A stretch of 40,137 nt of DNA, from contig JAMDEN010000162.1 of the NCBI GenBank assembly GCA_023487035.1, positions 1-40,137 of the forward strand, read 5' to 3'. Shown one piece after another: positions 1-8,277 of the stretch. The DNA is from Actinomycetota bacterium. GTDB taxonomy: Bacteria; Actinomycetota; Humimicrobiia; Humimicrobiales; Humimicrobiaceae. Every line of letters begins with the position of its first letter. Position 1 is the first letter of the stretch. Under the pieces are notes generated by a model, which saw only the letters and a program-made list of their open reading frames with translations, had not been told where the DNA came from and searched no databases. The position numbers and the translations under genes are program-made.

Positions 1-573
1 GGATTAGGTATTTTAACTGATACAAAATACGGTTTTGATGTTAAAGGCAACACAATTCGCATAACATTAATTAGAACAAGTCATGATCCTGATCCAAATC
101 CAGATGAAGGTAAACATAAATTTACTTATTCTATTTATCCTCATAAAGGCGATTTTAAAAAATCTAATATAGAAAGAAGAGGTTATGAATTAAACCATAG
201 GCTTATAGCTTCATATATTAGAAATAATAGCAACGATGTTGGTTTCTTGCCAGAAAATCAATCATTTATTAGTATAGATTCACCAAATGTTATATTATCC
301 TGTTTTAAGAAAGCTGAAAGTAGTAATGATTTAATAATTCGTGTGTATGAAAGTCAAGGAAGAAAAGTTAAAACAAATATAGATTTTGGCTTCAACGTTA
401 AAAGGATAGAGGAAGTAAATTTACTTGAAGAATCTTTGAATAACAGTAGTATTTTAGTAAATAGTAATAAGTTTTCTTTTACTATAAATCCTTATGAGAT
501 AAAAACTTTTAAGATTTTAACAAATAAATTGGATATTTATAAAGGGTGGTTAAATAATGACAGGAAGAGATAG
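1..573 (+). CDS. GH38-like alpha-mannosidase, C-terminal part (5' truncated by window edge)
   Basis: Frame 1 is open from base 1 (GLGILTDTKYGFDVKGNTIRITLIRTSHDPDPNPDEGKHKFTYSIYPHKGDF...); the KYGfDVKGN..RitLiRt...DPnpDeGkHkFtYsiYPH pattern is typical of GH38 C-terminal domains. The listed ORF 247..573 is only the tail after an internal Met. Confidence 0.88.
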   Translation, partial: GLGILTDTKYGFDVKGNTIRITLIRTSHDPDPNPDEGKHKFTYSIYPHKGDFKKSNIERRGYELNHRLIASYIRNNSNDVGFLPENQSFISIDSPNVILSCFKKAESSNDLIIRVYESQGRKVKTNIDFGFNVKRIEEVNLLEESLNNSSILVNSNKFSFTINPYEIKTFKILTNKLDIYKGWLNNDRKR

Positions 574-1573
574 GGTAAAAACTTGTTTGACTTTTAGTTC
601 ACCAGATAGAGTGCCAAGGGACTTATGGACTTTACCATATGTAACATTATTTCAGAAAGAAGAGTTAAGTAATTTATTAGAGGAGTATCCGATGGATATA
701 GAATTTGCAAGTTTAAATGATAGCTGGAGAGCAGAGCTTGATAAGTATTCTGCTAAAGTTGGATACTACAAAGATGATTGGGGCAGTATGTGGTATGTTG
801 CTGAACCTGGCGTAAGCGGAGAGGTTAAAAAACCTGTTTTGGATGATTGGACTTCTCTAAATAAGCTAAAGCCGCCTTTAGAACTTATAAGAAATAGAGA
901 CTGGTCTTATGTAAATAGATACTGTGAGCAAAGTGATAAGTTTATTATTTCTGATAATGCTGCGCGTCCATTTGAACGGATGCAGTTTCTTCGAGGCACA
1001 GAAAATTTATTCATAGATATAGCTAGTGCAGACAAAAGATTCTATAAATTGCTGCAAATTGTTCATGAATATAATCTTGAAGATATAGAAAGCTGGTGCA
1101 AAACAAATGTTGATGCGGTTGATTTAATGGATGATTGGGGTAGTAATCGTTCCTTGCTAATAAATCCCATAATTTGGAGGGAAATCTTTAAACCTATATA
1201 TAAGGAATATTGTGATATTATTCACTCTGCGGGTAAATTTGTATTTTTTCATAGTGATGGTAATATAGAAGAAATTTTTGGCGATCTTATTGAAGTAGGT
1301 ATTGATGCTATAAATTCACAATTATTTACAATGGATATTGAAGAACTTGGGAAAAAATATAAAGGAAAAATAACTTTCTGGGGCGAAATTGACAGACAAT
1401 ATATTCTACCTTTTGGTACTCCTGAAATTGTAAGTGAAGCTGTTATGCGAGTACGACGAGTATTAGACAATGGCACTGGTGGGGTTATTGCTCAATGTGA
1501 ATGGGGGAAGAATAACCCAATTAATAATATTAAAGCAGTTTTTAGAACTTGGAATGAACCATTTTTTCAATAG
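557..1573 (+). CDS. Uroporphyrinogen decarboxylase/MtaA-like family protein
   Basis: MTGRDRVKTCLTFSSPDRVPRDLW N-terminus, FFHSDGNIEEIF...GIDAINSQ, FWGEID; overlaps the GH38 gene end by 17 nt. Confidence 0.8.
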   Translation: MTGRDRVKTCLTFSSPDRVPRDLWTLPYVTLFQKEELSNLLEEYPMDIEFASLNDSWRAELDKYSAKVGYYKDDWGSMWYVAEPGVSGEVKKPVLDDWTSLNKLKPPLELIRNRDWSYVNRYCEQSDKFIISDNAARPFERMQFLRGTENLFIDIASADKRFYKLLQIVHEYNLEDIESWCKTNVDAVDLMDDWGSNRSLLINPIIWREIFKPIYKEYCDIIHSAGKFVFFHSDGNIEEIFGDLIEVGIDAINSQLFTMDIEELGKKYKGKITFWGEIDRQYILPFGTPEIVSEAVMRVRRVLDNGTGGVIAQCEWGKNNPINNIKAVFRTWNEPFFQ

Positions 1574-1803
1574 ACTTTTAAAATTTAATAATTGTTAGGT
1601 TAAGAATTTGAGATTAAAGTATTTAATGAGTTAATAGCGAATAAGTAAATATAATCACAAATAAATAAGTGGAATAACAAGGGTAATATTTAGTTGCTTT
1701 ATTTGTTTCTTATAATTTTTTTGCTTTTCTCCTGACTTTGTCAATTAACTCTTATTTTACTACTTAAAAACTTCCAATTTAAGTACAAAATAGGCATTTT
1801 TAC

Positions 1804-1995
1804 ATGAAAATTGTAAAAGATAGCTGGAGAATTCAGCATGGTGAAAGATATATTATTAAACTAAAATTTTCAAATAAAATAGCAGATTTTATTAAAGAAA
1901 TAAAATGGCATCCGACATCCTTCCCAAAAACTATTAATCGATATTAACAGATTTTAATGGGGATCTTATTGCACAATACAACAAAAGCAAATTTT
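1804..1995 (+). pseudogene. Decayed WYL-domain fragment
   Basis: MKIVKDSWRIQHGERYIIKLKFSNKIADFIKEIKWHPTSFPK resembles the C-terminal part of WYL domains (..V.vrFs..va.~i.e..WHPsq); stop at 1945-1947, and another frame continues TDFNGDLIAQYNKSKFL. Confidence 0.55.
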
Positions 1996-2036
1996 TATAG
2001 TTTTAGCACGAACGATGCGTAAATTGAGATATATGT

Positions 2037-2042
2037 TATAAT
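2037..2042 (+). promoter_or_regulatory. Extended -10 promoter (TGTTATAAT) for a probably leaderless ORF at 2050
   Basis: TG-T-TATAAT at 2034-2042; ATG begins 7 nt after the -10 hexamer; no SD. Confidence 0.45.
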
Positions 2043-2049
2043 TATTAAC

Positions 2050-2367
2050 ATGAAAGATAAATTAAAAGTTTATAATAAAGAAACGCCAATCCCTGAAGAA
2101 TTAAAACCGATACTCTGGTCAAAAAATATTAATAACCTTGATCCTGAAACTGATAAAATTTATATAATACATCAAGTTCTGGCTTATGGAAATATAGATG
2201 ATATAAAAATACTTAAAAAAATTTATTCAGACAGAGAAATTGAAAATATTTTTAAAAATTTTCCCAAAAGGATTTATACCAGACCGGTTTTTTTGTTTAT
2301 AAAAAATTTCATGTTAAATATAGATGATGAACTGAACGAAAAGGATTATGTTAAAAGCTTCACTTAA
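2050..2367 (+). CDS. Small protein resembling DUF6922 proteins that accompany AbiEii-type nucleotidyltransferase toxins
   Basis: PEELKPILWSKNINNLDPETDKIYIIHQVLAYGNIDDIKILKKIYSDREI matches the remembered pattern (LWd.d...ld...d...II.rVL..Gd..dik.L...y). Confidence 0.5.
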   Translation: MKDKLKVYNKETPIPEELKPILWSKNINNLDPETDKIYIIHQVLAYGNIDDIKILKKIYSDREIENIFKNFPKRIYTRPVFLFIKNFMLNIDDELNEKDYVKSFT

Positions 2368-2491
2368 CATGCTGAATCAAATTCATTAAATGATATTTTA
2401 TTTCCCATATAAATATTACTGGATAATTATAAATAATTAACAAGACGGATACCGATGTACTTATTAGTGTTGTTGAATTTAGCTTAATGAA

Positions 2492-3796
2492 TTAATGTTG
2501 ACGAACTGGTTCTTTTTTAGAATCAGCCTTATTTATATTTAAATAGTATTTTTCATAAATTACAAGAAGAAGAATCATTAATGCGGCTACACCTGTAAAA
2601 ATCATGGCAATAAGAACTGAGAAGTTGAGATTGTAAGCAGCAATACTTTTTATTATGAAAGGAGCAGCTGTTATACCTGAATAAGCAGATGCAAAAATTA
2701 GTGAGGATAAAATACCCCTGCCCTTATTATATAACGTACTTCCTGATGAAAGCAGCAGCGGATACATTGCTGAATAACCAAGACCTGCAAGACTTATTGT
2801 TGTATAAATAAAAAATTTTGAATGAGATGAAACAAAAAGAGCAGTGGAAATAATTGCAAGGCATGATATAAACAAAAGTATAATCCTCGGTTTAATTTTT
2901 CCGACTATTGAACTTGCAGTAAATCTGCCGATTACTATAAAAACTTGAAAAAATGTTATTCCAAGAGCTGCAGACTGAATATCAAGACCTTTTGCCAGTC
3001 TCAAATATGTTGGAGACCAGTTTGCATAAACCATTTCTCCAACAATATAAGTAGCAGCAATAAAAAGAGTCATAAAATACATGAAATTTATTTTTCTGTT
3101 TACAAATATTTCTTTTAATGAGACTTTTTGAACTGCATTTGCAATTATTCTGTTCTGGCCTTTAAGAGAAATTGAGATGTATAAAACCATTATTACAATT
3201 GTGATAGCTGCTACTATCAGATAAGTATAACGCCAGCTTATGTTGTTTTTTACAAGCGAGGAAGAAATTAAAGGAGCAATTAAAGCCCCGATTGGATAAA
3301 ATGTTATCATCAGCGTAACAATTCTATCTTTATTTTTTACTTTGCAAGCAAGTATATTTTCCGTAGATTGAACATAATTTATTCCGATAAGATAACCACC
3401 AAAAATGCTAAGTATATAAAATAAAGCAAGATGATTAATAAAAAATAATGAAATATTTAATAAAATCAATAATGCATAGCAAGCTAAAATTATGCCAGCT
3501 CGCTTAAATTTTCTGTTATAAAAAACAGATGTTAATTGCCCTGCCACTATTCCTGCAGGGAAAAAAGTAAAAATAAGGCTTATATTTGTTGGATCTGTAT
3601 GAAAATCCTTTCCGATTTCTATTAAAGCTGGGGTTATTGACAAATATGTTATTGGTACAAGAAATAATGCAAGAAAATTTGGAAGCTGAAGAAGATAATC
3701 TTTAAATGTATCCTTACTTTCCAGAGTATTTTTATTTATATTTTTATTTATTTCTAAATATTTATCTGACAATTTATCTCTCCTGAATTTTTTCAA
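2492..3796 (-). CDS. MFS transporter
   Basis: Twelve-helix-type hydrophobic profile, 434 aa; clear paralog of the 12926..14161 product (e.g. RI.TL.iTFYPIGALIAPLISS vs RIITILVTFYPIGAFIAPFISS). Confidence 0.85.
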   Translation of the reverse strand: MKKFRRDKLSDKYLEINKNINKNTLESKDTFKDYLLQLPNFLALFLVPITYLSITPALIEIGKDFHTDPTNISLIFTFFPAGIVAGQLTSVFYNRKFKRAGIILACYALLILLNISLFFINHLALFYILSIFGGYLIGINYVQSTENILACKVKNKDRIVTLMITFYPIGALIAPLISSSLVKNNISWRYTYLIVAAITIVIMVLYISISLKGQNRIIANAVQKVSLKEIFVNRKINFMYFMTLFIAATYIVGEMVYANWSPTYLRLAKGLDIQSAALGITFFQVFIVIGRFTASSIVGKIKPRIILLFISCLAIISTALFVSSHSKFFIYTTISLAGLGYSAMYPLLLSSGSTLYNKGRGILSSLIFASAYSGITAAPFIIKSIAAYNLNFSVLIAMIFTGVAALMILLLVIYEKYYLNINKADSKKEPVRQH

Positions 3797-3916
3797 AATA
3801 TAATTTTTTAAAATATAAATTATAAAATTTTAATTATAAAAATAAATAAAAATATTAAGAAATCTTAGCAGCAAATATAAAAAAATCAAATTTTTTTAAA
3901 ATTTTTTAAAATTCTT

Positions 3917-3944
3917 TTGACAAAAAATAATATAAGAATATAAT
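3917..3944 (+). promoter_or_regulatory. Sigma70-type promoter TTGACA-N16-TATAAT for the DeoR gene
   Basis: TTGACA at 3917-3922 and TATAAT at 3939-3944, both consensus, 16-nt spacer. Confidence 0.7.
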
Positions 3945-3974
3945 CAAATTAATATCAATTATAAATCAAAAATA

Positions 3975-3989
3975 TATCATTATATGATA
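3975..3989. promoter_or_regulatory. Perfect inverted repeat TATCAT-TAT-ATGATA containing the DeoR start codon
   Basis: 6-bp arms with a 3-nt centre; ATG at 3984-3986 lies in the right arm. Confidence 0.5.
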
Positions 3990-4757
3990 CCGGAAGAGCG
4001 AAGAAAAAATATTCTTATAAAGCTTAAAGAAAAAGAAATTTATAAAATAGATGATCTCGCACGCGAACTGAATGTTTCAAAAATAACTATCTTAAGAGAC
4101 ATCCAGCTTTTAAAAACTCAAGGCTTAATAAATAGAATTCATGGTGGAGTAAAAATTGCTGAAAATAACAAAAGCAGTTTTGAGTCAAGATTTTCTGTAA
4201 GAATAAGCAATAATTTTGAAAAAAAAGCTGAAATTGCAAAAAAGGCATTAAATTTTGTTAGAGACGGTTCATCTATTTTTCTGGATTCATCCTCAACGGT
4301 TTTTGTTTTTGCACAAGAATTATTTAAGCAGCAGTATTTTGAGCAAAATATAATTACAAATTCACCTGCAATTATTGCTGAAGCTCTAAAATATCCGGGA
4401 CTTAATTTGATTTCGACAGGAGGTGAGTTAAAACAGGATTTTAATATTTTTGGCGGGAGCTGGGTTATTGAATTTCTTGATAAAATAAACATAGATTATG
4501 CATTCATTTCAGCTGCCGGCATTTCTTCTGAAGGAAAGATAACAACAAACAATAAAGACCTTGCCGGAATACTTGCTATGATTTTTAAGAAAAAACCGGA
4601 AATAAATCTTCTTATTGACAGCACTAAATTTTTTAAAAAAGGATTGTTAAATATAGCAAGTATTAATGACTGCAAAAGAATAATTACTGATAGCAGTATT
4701 TCAAAAACCGCCATAAAAAATATTAAAGAATTGTTCCATATAGAAATTATTTATTAA
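3984..4757 (+). CDS. DeoR-family transcriptional regulator
   Basis: MIPEERRKNILIKLKEKEIYKIDDLARELNVSKITILRDIQLLKTQGLINRIHGGV, then a DeoRC sugar-binding domain (FLDSSSTVFVFAQEL...NIITNSPAI). Confidence 0.93.
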   Translation: MIPEERRKNILIKLKEKEIYKIDDLARELNVSKITILRDIQLLKTQGLINRIHGGVKIAENNKSSFESRFSVRISNNFEKKAEIAKKALNFVRDGSSIFLDSSSTVFVFAQELFKQQYFEQNIITNSPAIIAEALKYPGLNLISTGGELKQDFNIFGGSWVIEFLDKINIDYAFISAAGISSEGKITTNNKDLAGILAMIFKKKPEINLLIDSTKFFKKGLLNIASINDCKRIITDSSISKTAIKNIKELFHIEIIY

Positions 4758-4846
4758 TTAAACTTATTAATAAAATTAAAAAGAAAATTAATTAATTAAT
4801 TAATGAATTAATAAATTAATGAATCAAAGCATTAAATAAAAGCACT

Positions 4847-4890
4847 AAAGAGACAATAAAATAAAGATAAAGAAACAATAAAATAAAGAT
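4847..4890. repeat. 22-bp tandem direct repeat, two copies (21/22 identical)
   Basis: AAAGAGACAATAAAATAAAGAT (4847-4868) followed by AAAGAAACAATAAAATAAAGAT (4869-4890). Confidence 0.8.
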
Positions 4891-5039
4891 TTATGATGAA
4901 CTGTAATTAATAAAAAATTTTATAAGTTTTTGCAAATTCTTTTTACAAAGCAAAAATAATTTTTAACAAAAGGTAATTTTTAAAGAATTTTTTAAAAATT
5001 ATTTTTATAACTTCATAATTTTAGAAGGGAGAGAAAGTA

Positions 5040-6755
5040 ATGGAAGTTCAAAAATTAACCACCGATGTAGTTGTTATAGGTGGCGGCGGTGCAGCATGCA
5101 GAGCAGCAATTGAAGTTGCAGAAAATGGTTTGGATTGCATTATGGTTGATAAGGGCAGGCCAGGCCGTTCAGGTGCAACACCTTGTGCACTTTGGAGTAT
5201 TCAGGCACCATTTGGACCACGGGGAAGAGATGAAAGAGATACACCTGAGCAGTTTTTTGCAGATATGGTAAACGGGGGGCATTTTATAGGAGATCAGAAT
5301 ATTGTAGAAATAGTTGCATTTAATGCCTGTGACAGAATTCTTGATCTGGAAAGATACGGGGTTCATTTTAAGAAATATGATGATGGCAGATTTTTCCAGA
5401 CACCAATGCCAGGTCAGACTTATCCGCGTTCCTGTTTTATGTTTGAAAATGGACAGCACATGTCCACAGTACTTGCAAAGGAAGTGTCAAGACATAAAAA
5501 TATAAAAGTTATGAAAGACTTTTTTGCATACTGGCTGCTTAAAAGCAAAGATGCAGTAGTCGGAATTGTAGGGATTGATATGATTAATGGCCGGATAGTA
5601 GTTGTAAATGCAAAAAATACAATATTAGCAACAGGTGGATATACTTCATTATGGGGCTTTTCAGATAATCCTCCAACTTTAACAGGTGATGGTATTCCAA
5701 TGGCTTTCAGAGTAGGAGCAGATATAGTGGATTTGGAATTTAATCAGTATTATGGAACAGATGTAATCTGGCCGCCAAGTGTAAGAGGAACTGTTGTTTT
5801 ATACGAACTTATGATAGATGAATTTGCTGATGGAGAAATAAGAGATAAATATGGAGTGCCAATTATAAAGAAGCCGCTTCCAATTAGAGATGAGGCTATA
5901 AAAACTATTTTTAATGTTATAAAAGAAGGCAGAGGAACTGAGCATGGGGGAGTTTTATTTGATATTACAAAATCTCCTAAAGGCGTAGAGGTAGCAAGAG
6001 ATGTATTTAAAGAAATGACCCCAAAACATTACCAGTTCTTAATTGATGCTGCAGGACTTGATTTAGCAAAAACTCCTCTTGAAGTTGCACCAGCATCACA
6101 TTATCAGTGCGGCGGTATTTATATAAACGAAAAAGGGGAATCGACAGTTAAGGGCCTTTATTCATGTGGAGAAGCTGCAGGTAATTTCCAGGGTGCTAAC
6201 AGGATTGCAGGGACAGCATTAACTGATACCCAAACTATGGGAGCTCAAGCTGGAGGTTGTGCAGCGAAAGATGCAAAGAAAAAAGACTTAATACCTGTTG
6301 ATCAAAAAGACCTGGATCTTGCTCTTGATGTAATTAAAGAAATAGTAGCAAATAAAACAAAGAAGATAAACCCCGCAGTAGTTAAACAGGAAATACTGGA
6401 GACAATGGATAAATATATTGCACCTTTTAGAGATGAAAAAGGGATGAATAAGGGTCTTTCAATAATTGAAGATTTAAAAGAAGAACTACCTAAAATTTAT
6501 GCTCCAGCAGATATTAATAAATATAATCTTGATTTAACAGAAGCTATAGAAACTAAGATGATGATTGAGTCAGCTGAACTTACTTTCGGTTCTGCATTAT
6601 TTAGAAAAGAATCAAGAGGCCATCACAACCGAACTGATTATCCGGAGGAAGATAATAAAAACTGGAGATGCCATACTGTAGTTTCTAATAAAAACGGCAA
6701 ACCTGAATATAGCAAAAGAGCTGTTATTTATACAAGAATGAAACCTGAGGACTAA
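5040..6755 (+). CDS. FAD-binding SdhA/FrdA-like flavoprotein
   Basis: TDVVVIGGGGAACRAAIEVAENGLDCIMVDKG..GRSGAT dinucleotide-binding motif, ILATGG, SHYQCGGI...GLYSCGEAAGNFQGANRIAGTALTDTQTMG; SD GAAGGGAGAG upstream. Confidence 0.88.
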   Translation: MEVQKLTTDVVVIGGGGAACRAAIEVAENGLDCIMVDKGRPGRSGATPCALWSIQAPFGPRGRDERDTPEQFFADMVNGGHFIGDQNIVEIVAFNACDRILDLERYGVHFKKYDDGRFFQTPMPGQTYPRSCFMFENGQHMSTVLAKEVSRHKNIKVMKDFFAYWLLKSKDAVVGIVGIDMINGRIVVVNAKNTILATGGYTSLWGFSDNPPTLTGDGIPMAFRVGADIVDLEFNQYYGTDVIWPPSVRGTVVLYELMIDEFADGEIRDKYGVPIIKKPLPIRDEAIKTIFNVIKEGRGTEHGGVLFDITKSPKGVEVARDVFKEMTPKHYQFLIDAAGLDLAKTPLEVAPASHYQCGGIYINEKGESTVKGLYSCGEAAGNFQGANRIAGTALTDTQTMGAQAGGCAAKDAKKKDLIPVDQKDLDLALDVIKEIVANKTKKINPAVVKQEILETMDKYIAPFRDEKGMNKGLSIIEDLKEELPKIYAPADINKYNLDLTEAIETKMMIESAELTFGSALFRKESRGHHNRTDYPEEDNKNWRCHTVVSNKNGKPEYSKRAVIYTRMKPED

Positions 6756-6763
6756 TTATTAAC

Positions 6764-6793
6764 TGATTATTAGTGATTAATAATGATTAGATT
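6764..6793. repeat. 10-bp period, three imperfect copies just after a stop codon
   Basis: TGATTATTAG / TGATTAATAA / TGATTAGATT. Confidence 0.6.
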
Positions 6794-6843
6794 AAAATAT
6801 TAAATTTTTAATATTTAAATAAGTTTAAATGAGGTGAAAAAAT

Positions 6844-7173
6844 ATGGCAAAAGAAAAGATAAAAGCAAAAATTTTAAGGTTTGATCCTGATAAAGATAAA
6901 CAGCCTTATTTTCAGGATTATGATATTGATGTGAATGGCCCTGTATCAATATCAGAACTTTTAGCTTTAATAAGAAGAAATATTGATAGTACATTAGCTT
7001 TCAGAACTTATAAATGTTATAAGGGCAGTTGCCAGACTTGCGTTGTCAGATACAACGGAAAAGTTGTAAAAGCATGTGCTACTCAGATTATGCCAAATTC
7101 AGAAATTACTTTGGAGCCTGCTGCTGGCGGAAAAGTAGTAAGAGATCTTGTAGTGGATTTTGCAGCAATGTAA
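6844..7173 (+). CDS. Stand-alone SdhB N-terminal-type 2Fe-2S protein
   Basis: CYKGSCQTCVVRYNGKVVKAC = C-x4-C-x2-C-x11-C as in SdhB/FrdB 2Fe-2S domains; ends before the two-cluster C-terminal domain. Confidence 0.8.
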   Translation: MAKEKIKAKILRFDPDKDKQPYFQDYDIDVNGPVSISELLALIRRNIDSTLAFRTYKCYKGSCQTCVVRYNGKVVKACATQIMPNSEITLEPAAGGKVVRDLVVDFAAM

Positions 7174-7187
7174 TTACAATGCAGTTA

Positions 7188-7213
7188 AAAACAGCAAAAG
7201 AAAACAGCAAAGG
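7188..7213. repeat. 13-bp tandem repeat downstream of the ferredoxin stop
   Basis: AAAACAGCAAAAG (7188-7200) / AAAACAGCAAAGG (7201-7213). Confidence 0.65.
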
Positions 7214-7408
7214 GAATATTGGCTAACATTACTATTAATATTTTATATTTGCCCATAGCATTAGTGTTTAACTGAATAATTAACAAATATTTAACTTAAA
7301 AGATTTAATTTAGTTTGTAAGTTATATTTGATTAAACAAAAATTTTATTTAGCAAAAATTAATTTAAGAAATTAAAAATTTATAAAAAATTAAAGGAGGG
7401 ATAAGTAA

Positions 7409-8245
7409 ATGAGTAAACCTGTAATCTGGCAGGAAGTTAAATGGCGTGACGTGAAAAAAGTTGCTGAAGAGGTTGGTATTGCAATTCTTCCAATAGGTGC
7501 AACTGAACAGCATGGATATCACTGTCCGAATGGTGTAGATTTTTTTAATGCTTATGAAATATCAAAAAGAGTTTCAGCAAGAACAGGTGCAATTGTAGCT
7601 CCTCCAATGCCTTATGGAAGTCATCCATATTTTCATTATGGCTTTGTTGGAACCATACCGCTAAGAGCAACTACACAAATAGAGTTTGTAAGAGATGTAG
7701 TTAAGGGACTTGTTAATTCAGGATTCAGAAAAATTATTATAGTTCAGGCTCATGGTCAATGGTGGACAATTCATACTGCAGTTCAGGAAATTGCATTGGA
7801 TGTTGACTGCTTTATGGCTGTTGCAACCTGGTGGGAACTTGCATGTGAAAAAATAAAGGAAGTTTGCAGTACTCCTTTTAAACATGCTGATGAAGTTGAA
7901 ACTTCAGTAAGTCTTGCACTTTATCCTGAACTATGTGATATGTCGCTGGCTGTTCCTGACTATAGTTTAAAACCATATGTTGATAAGAAGTTTGTAAGAC
8001 CTGCTGTTCATTCTGATTTAATAAATGCTTTTCCAATTGAGGCAATTACATCTGTTCCTCAGGAAAGCAAGGCAATGCAAACTGGAGCTCCTGGAGACCC
8101 AAGACTTGCAACTGCAGAAAAAGGAGAAGCTATTGTTTCAACAGCTGTTGATGTGATTGTCAGTTTAATAGAAGATCTTAAAAAGAATTACAAACCAAAT
8201 GAATGGCCAAGGATAAAACCGGATTTAAAAGAAGATATGTATTAA
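7409..8245 (+). CDS. Creatininase-family hydrolase
   Basis: ILPIGATEQHGYHCPNGVDFFNA, KIIIVQAHGQWW (in place of NGHGGN), HADEVETS; SD AAAGGAGG upstream. Confidence 0.88.
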   Translation: MSKPVIWQEVKWRDVKKVAEEVGIAILPIGATEQHGYHCPNGVDFFNAYEISKRVSARTGAIVAPPMPYGSHPYFHYGFVGTIPLRATTQIEFVRDVVKGLVNSGFRKIIIVQAHGQWWTIHTAVQEIALDVDCFMAVATWWELACEKIKEVCSTPFKHADEVETSVSLALYPELCDMSLAVPDYSLKPYVDKKFVRPAVHSDLINAFPIEAITSVPQESKAMQTGAPGDPRLATAEKGEAIVSTAVDVIVSLIEDLKKNYKPNEWPRIKPDLKEDMY

Positions 8246-8277
8246 AAAAATTTGCATGATTAATAAAGTGAGCATAA

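Noticed and set aside
4139-4492. 117-aa minus-strand ORF antisense to DeoR (similarly 1249-1476, 4496-4714, 5169-5459, 18038-18310, 21466-21843, 25857-26138, 26306-26593, 36612-36848)
   Set aside because: Antisense to well-supported coding sequences, with no recognisable protein family or SD; typical shadow ORFs.
7029-7226. 65-aa + strand ORF overlapping the 2Fe-2S gene
   Set aside because: Alternate frame of a motif-supported gene; no independent evidence.
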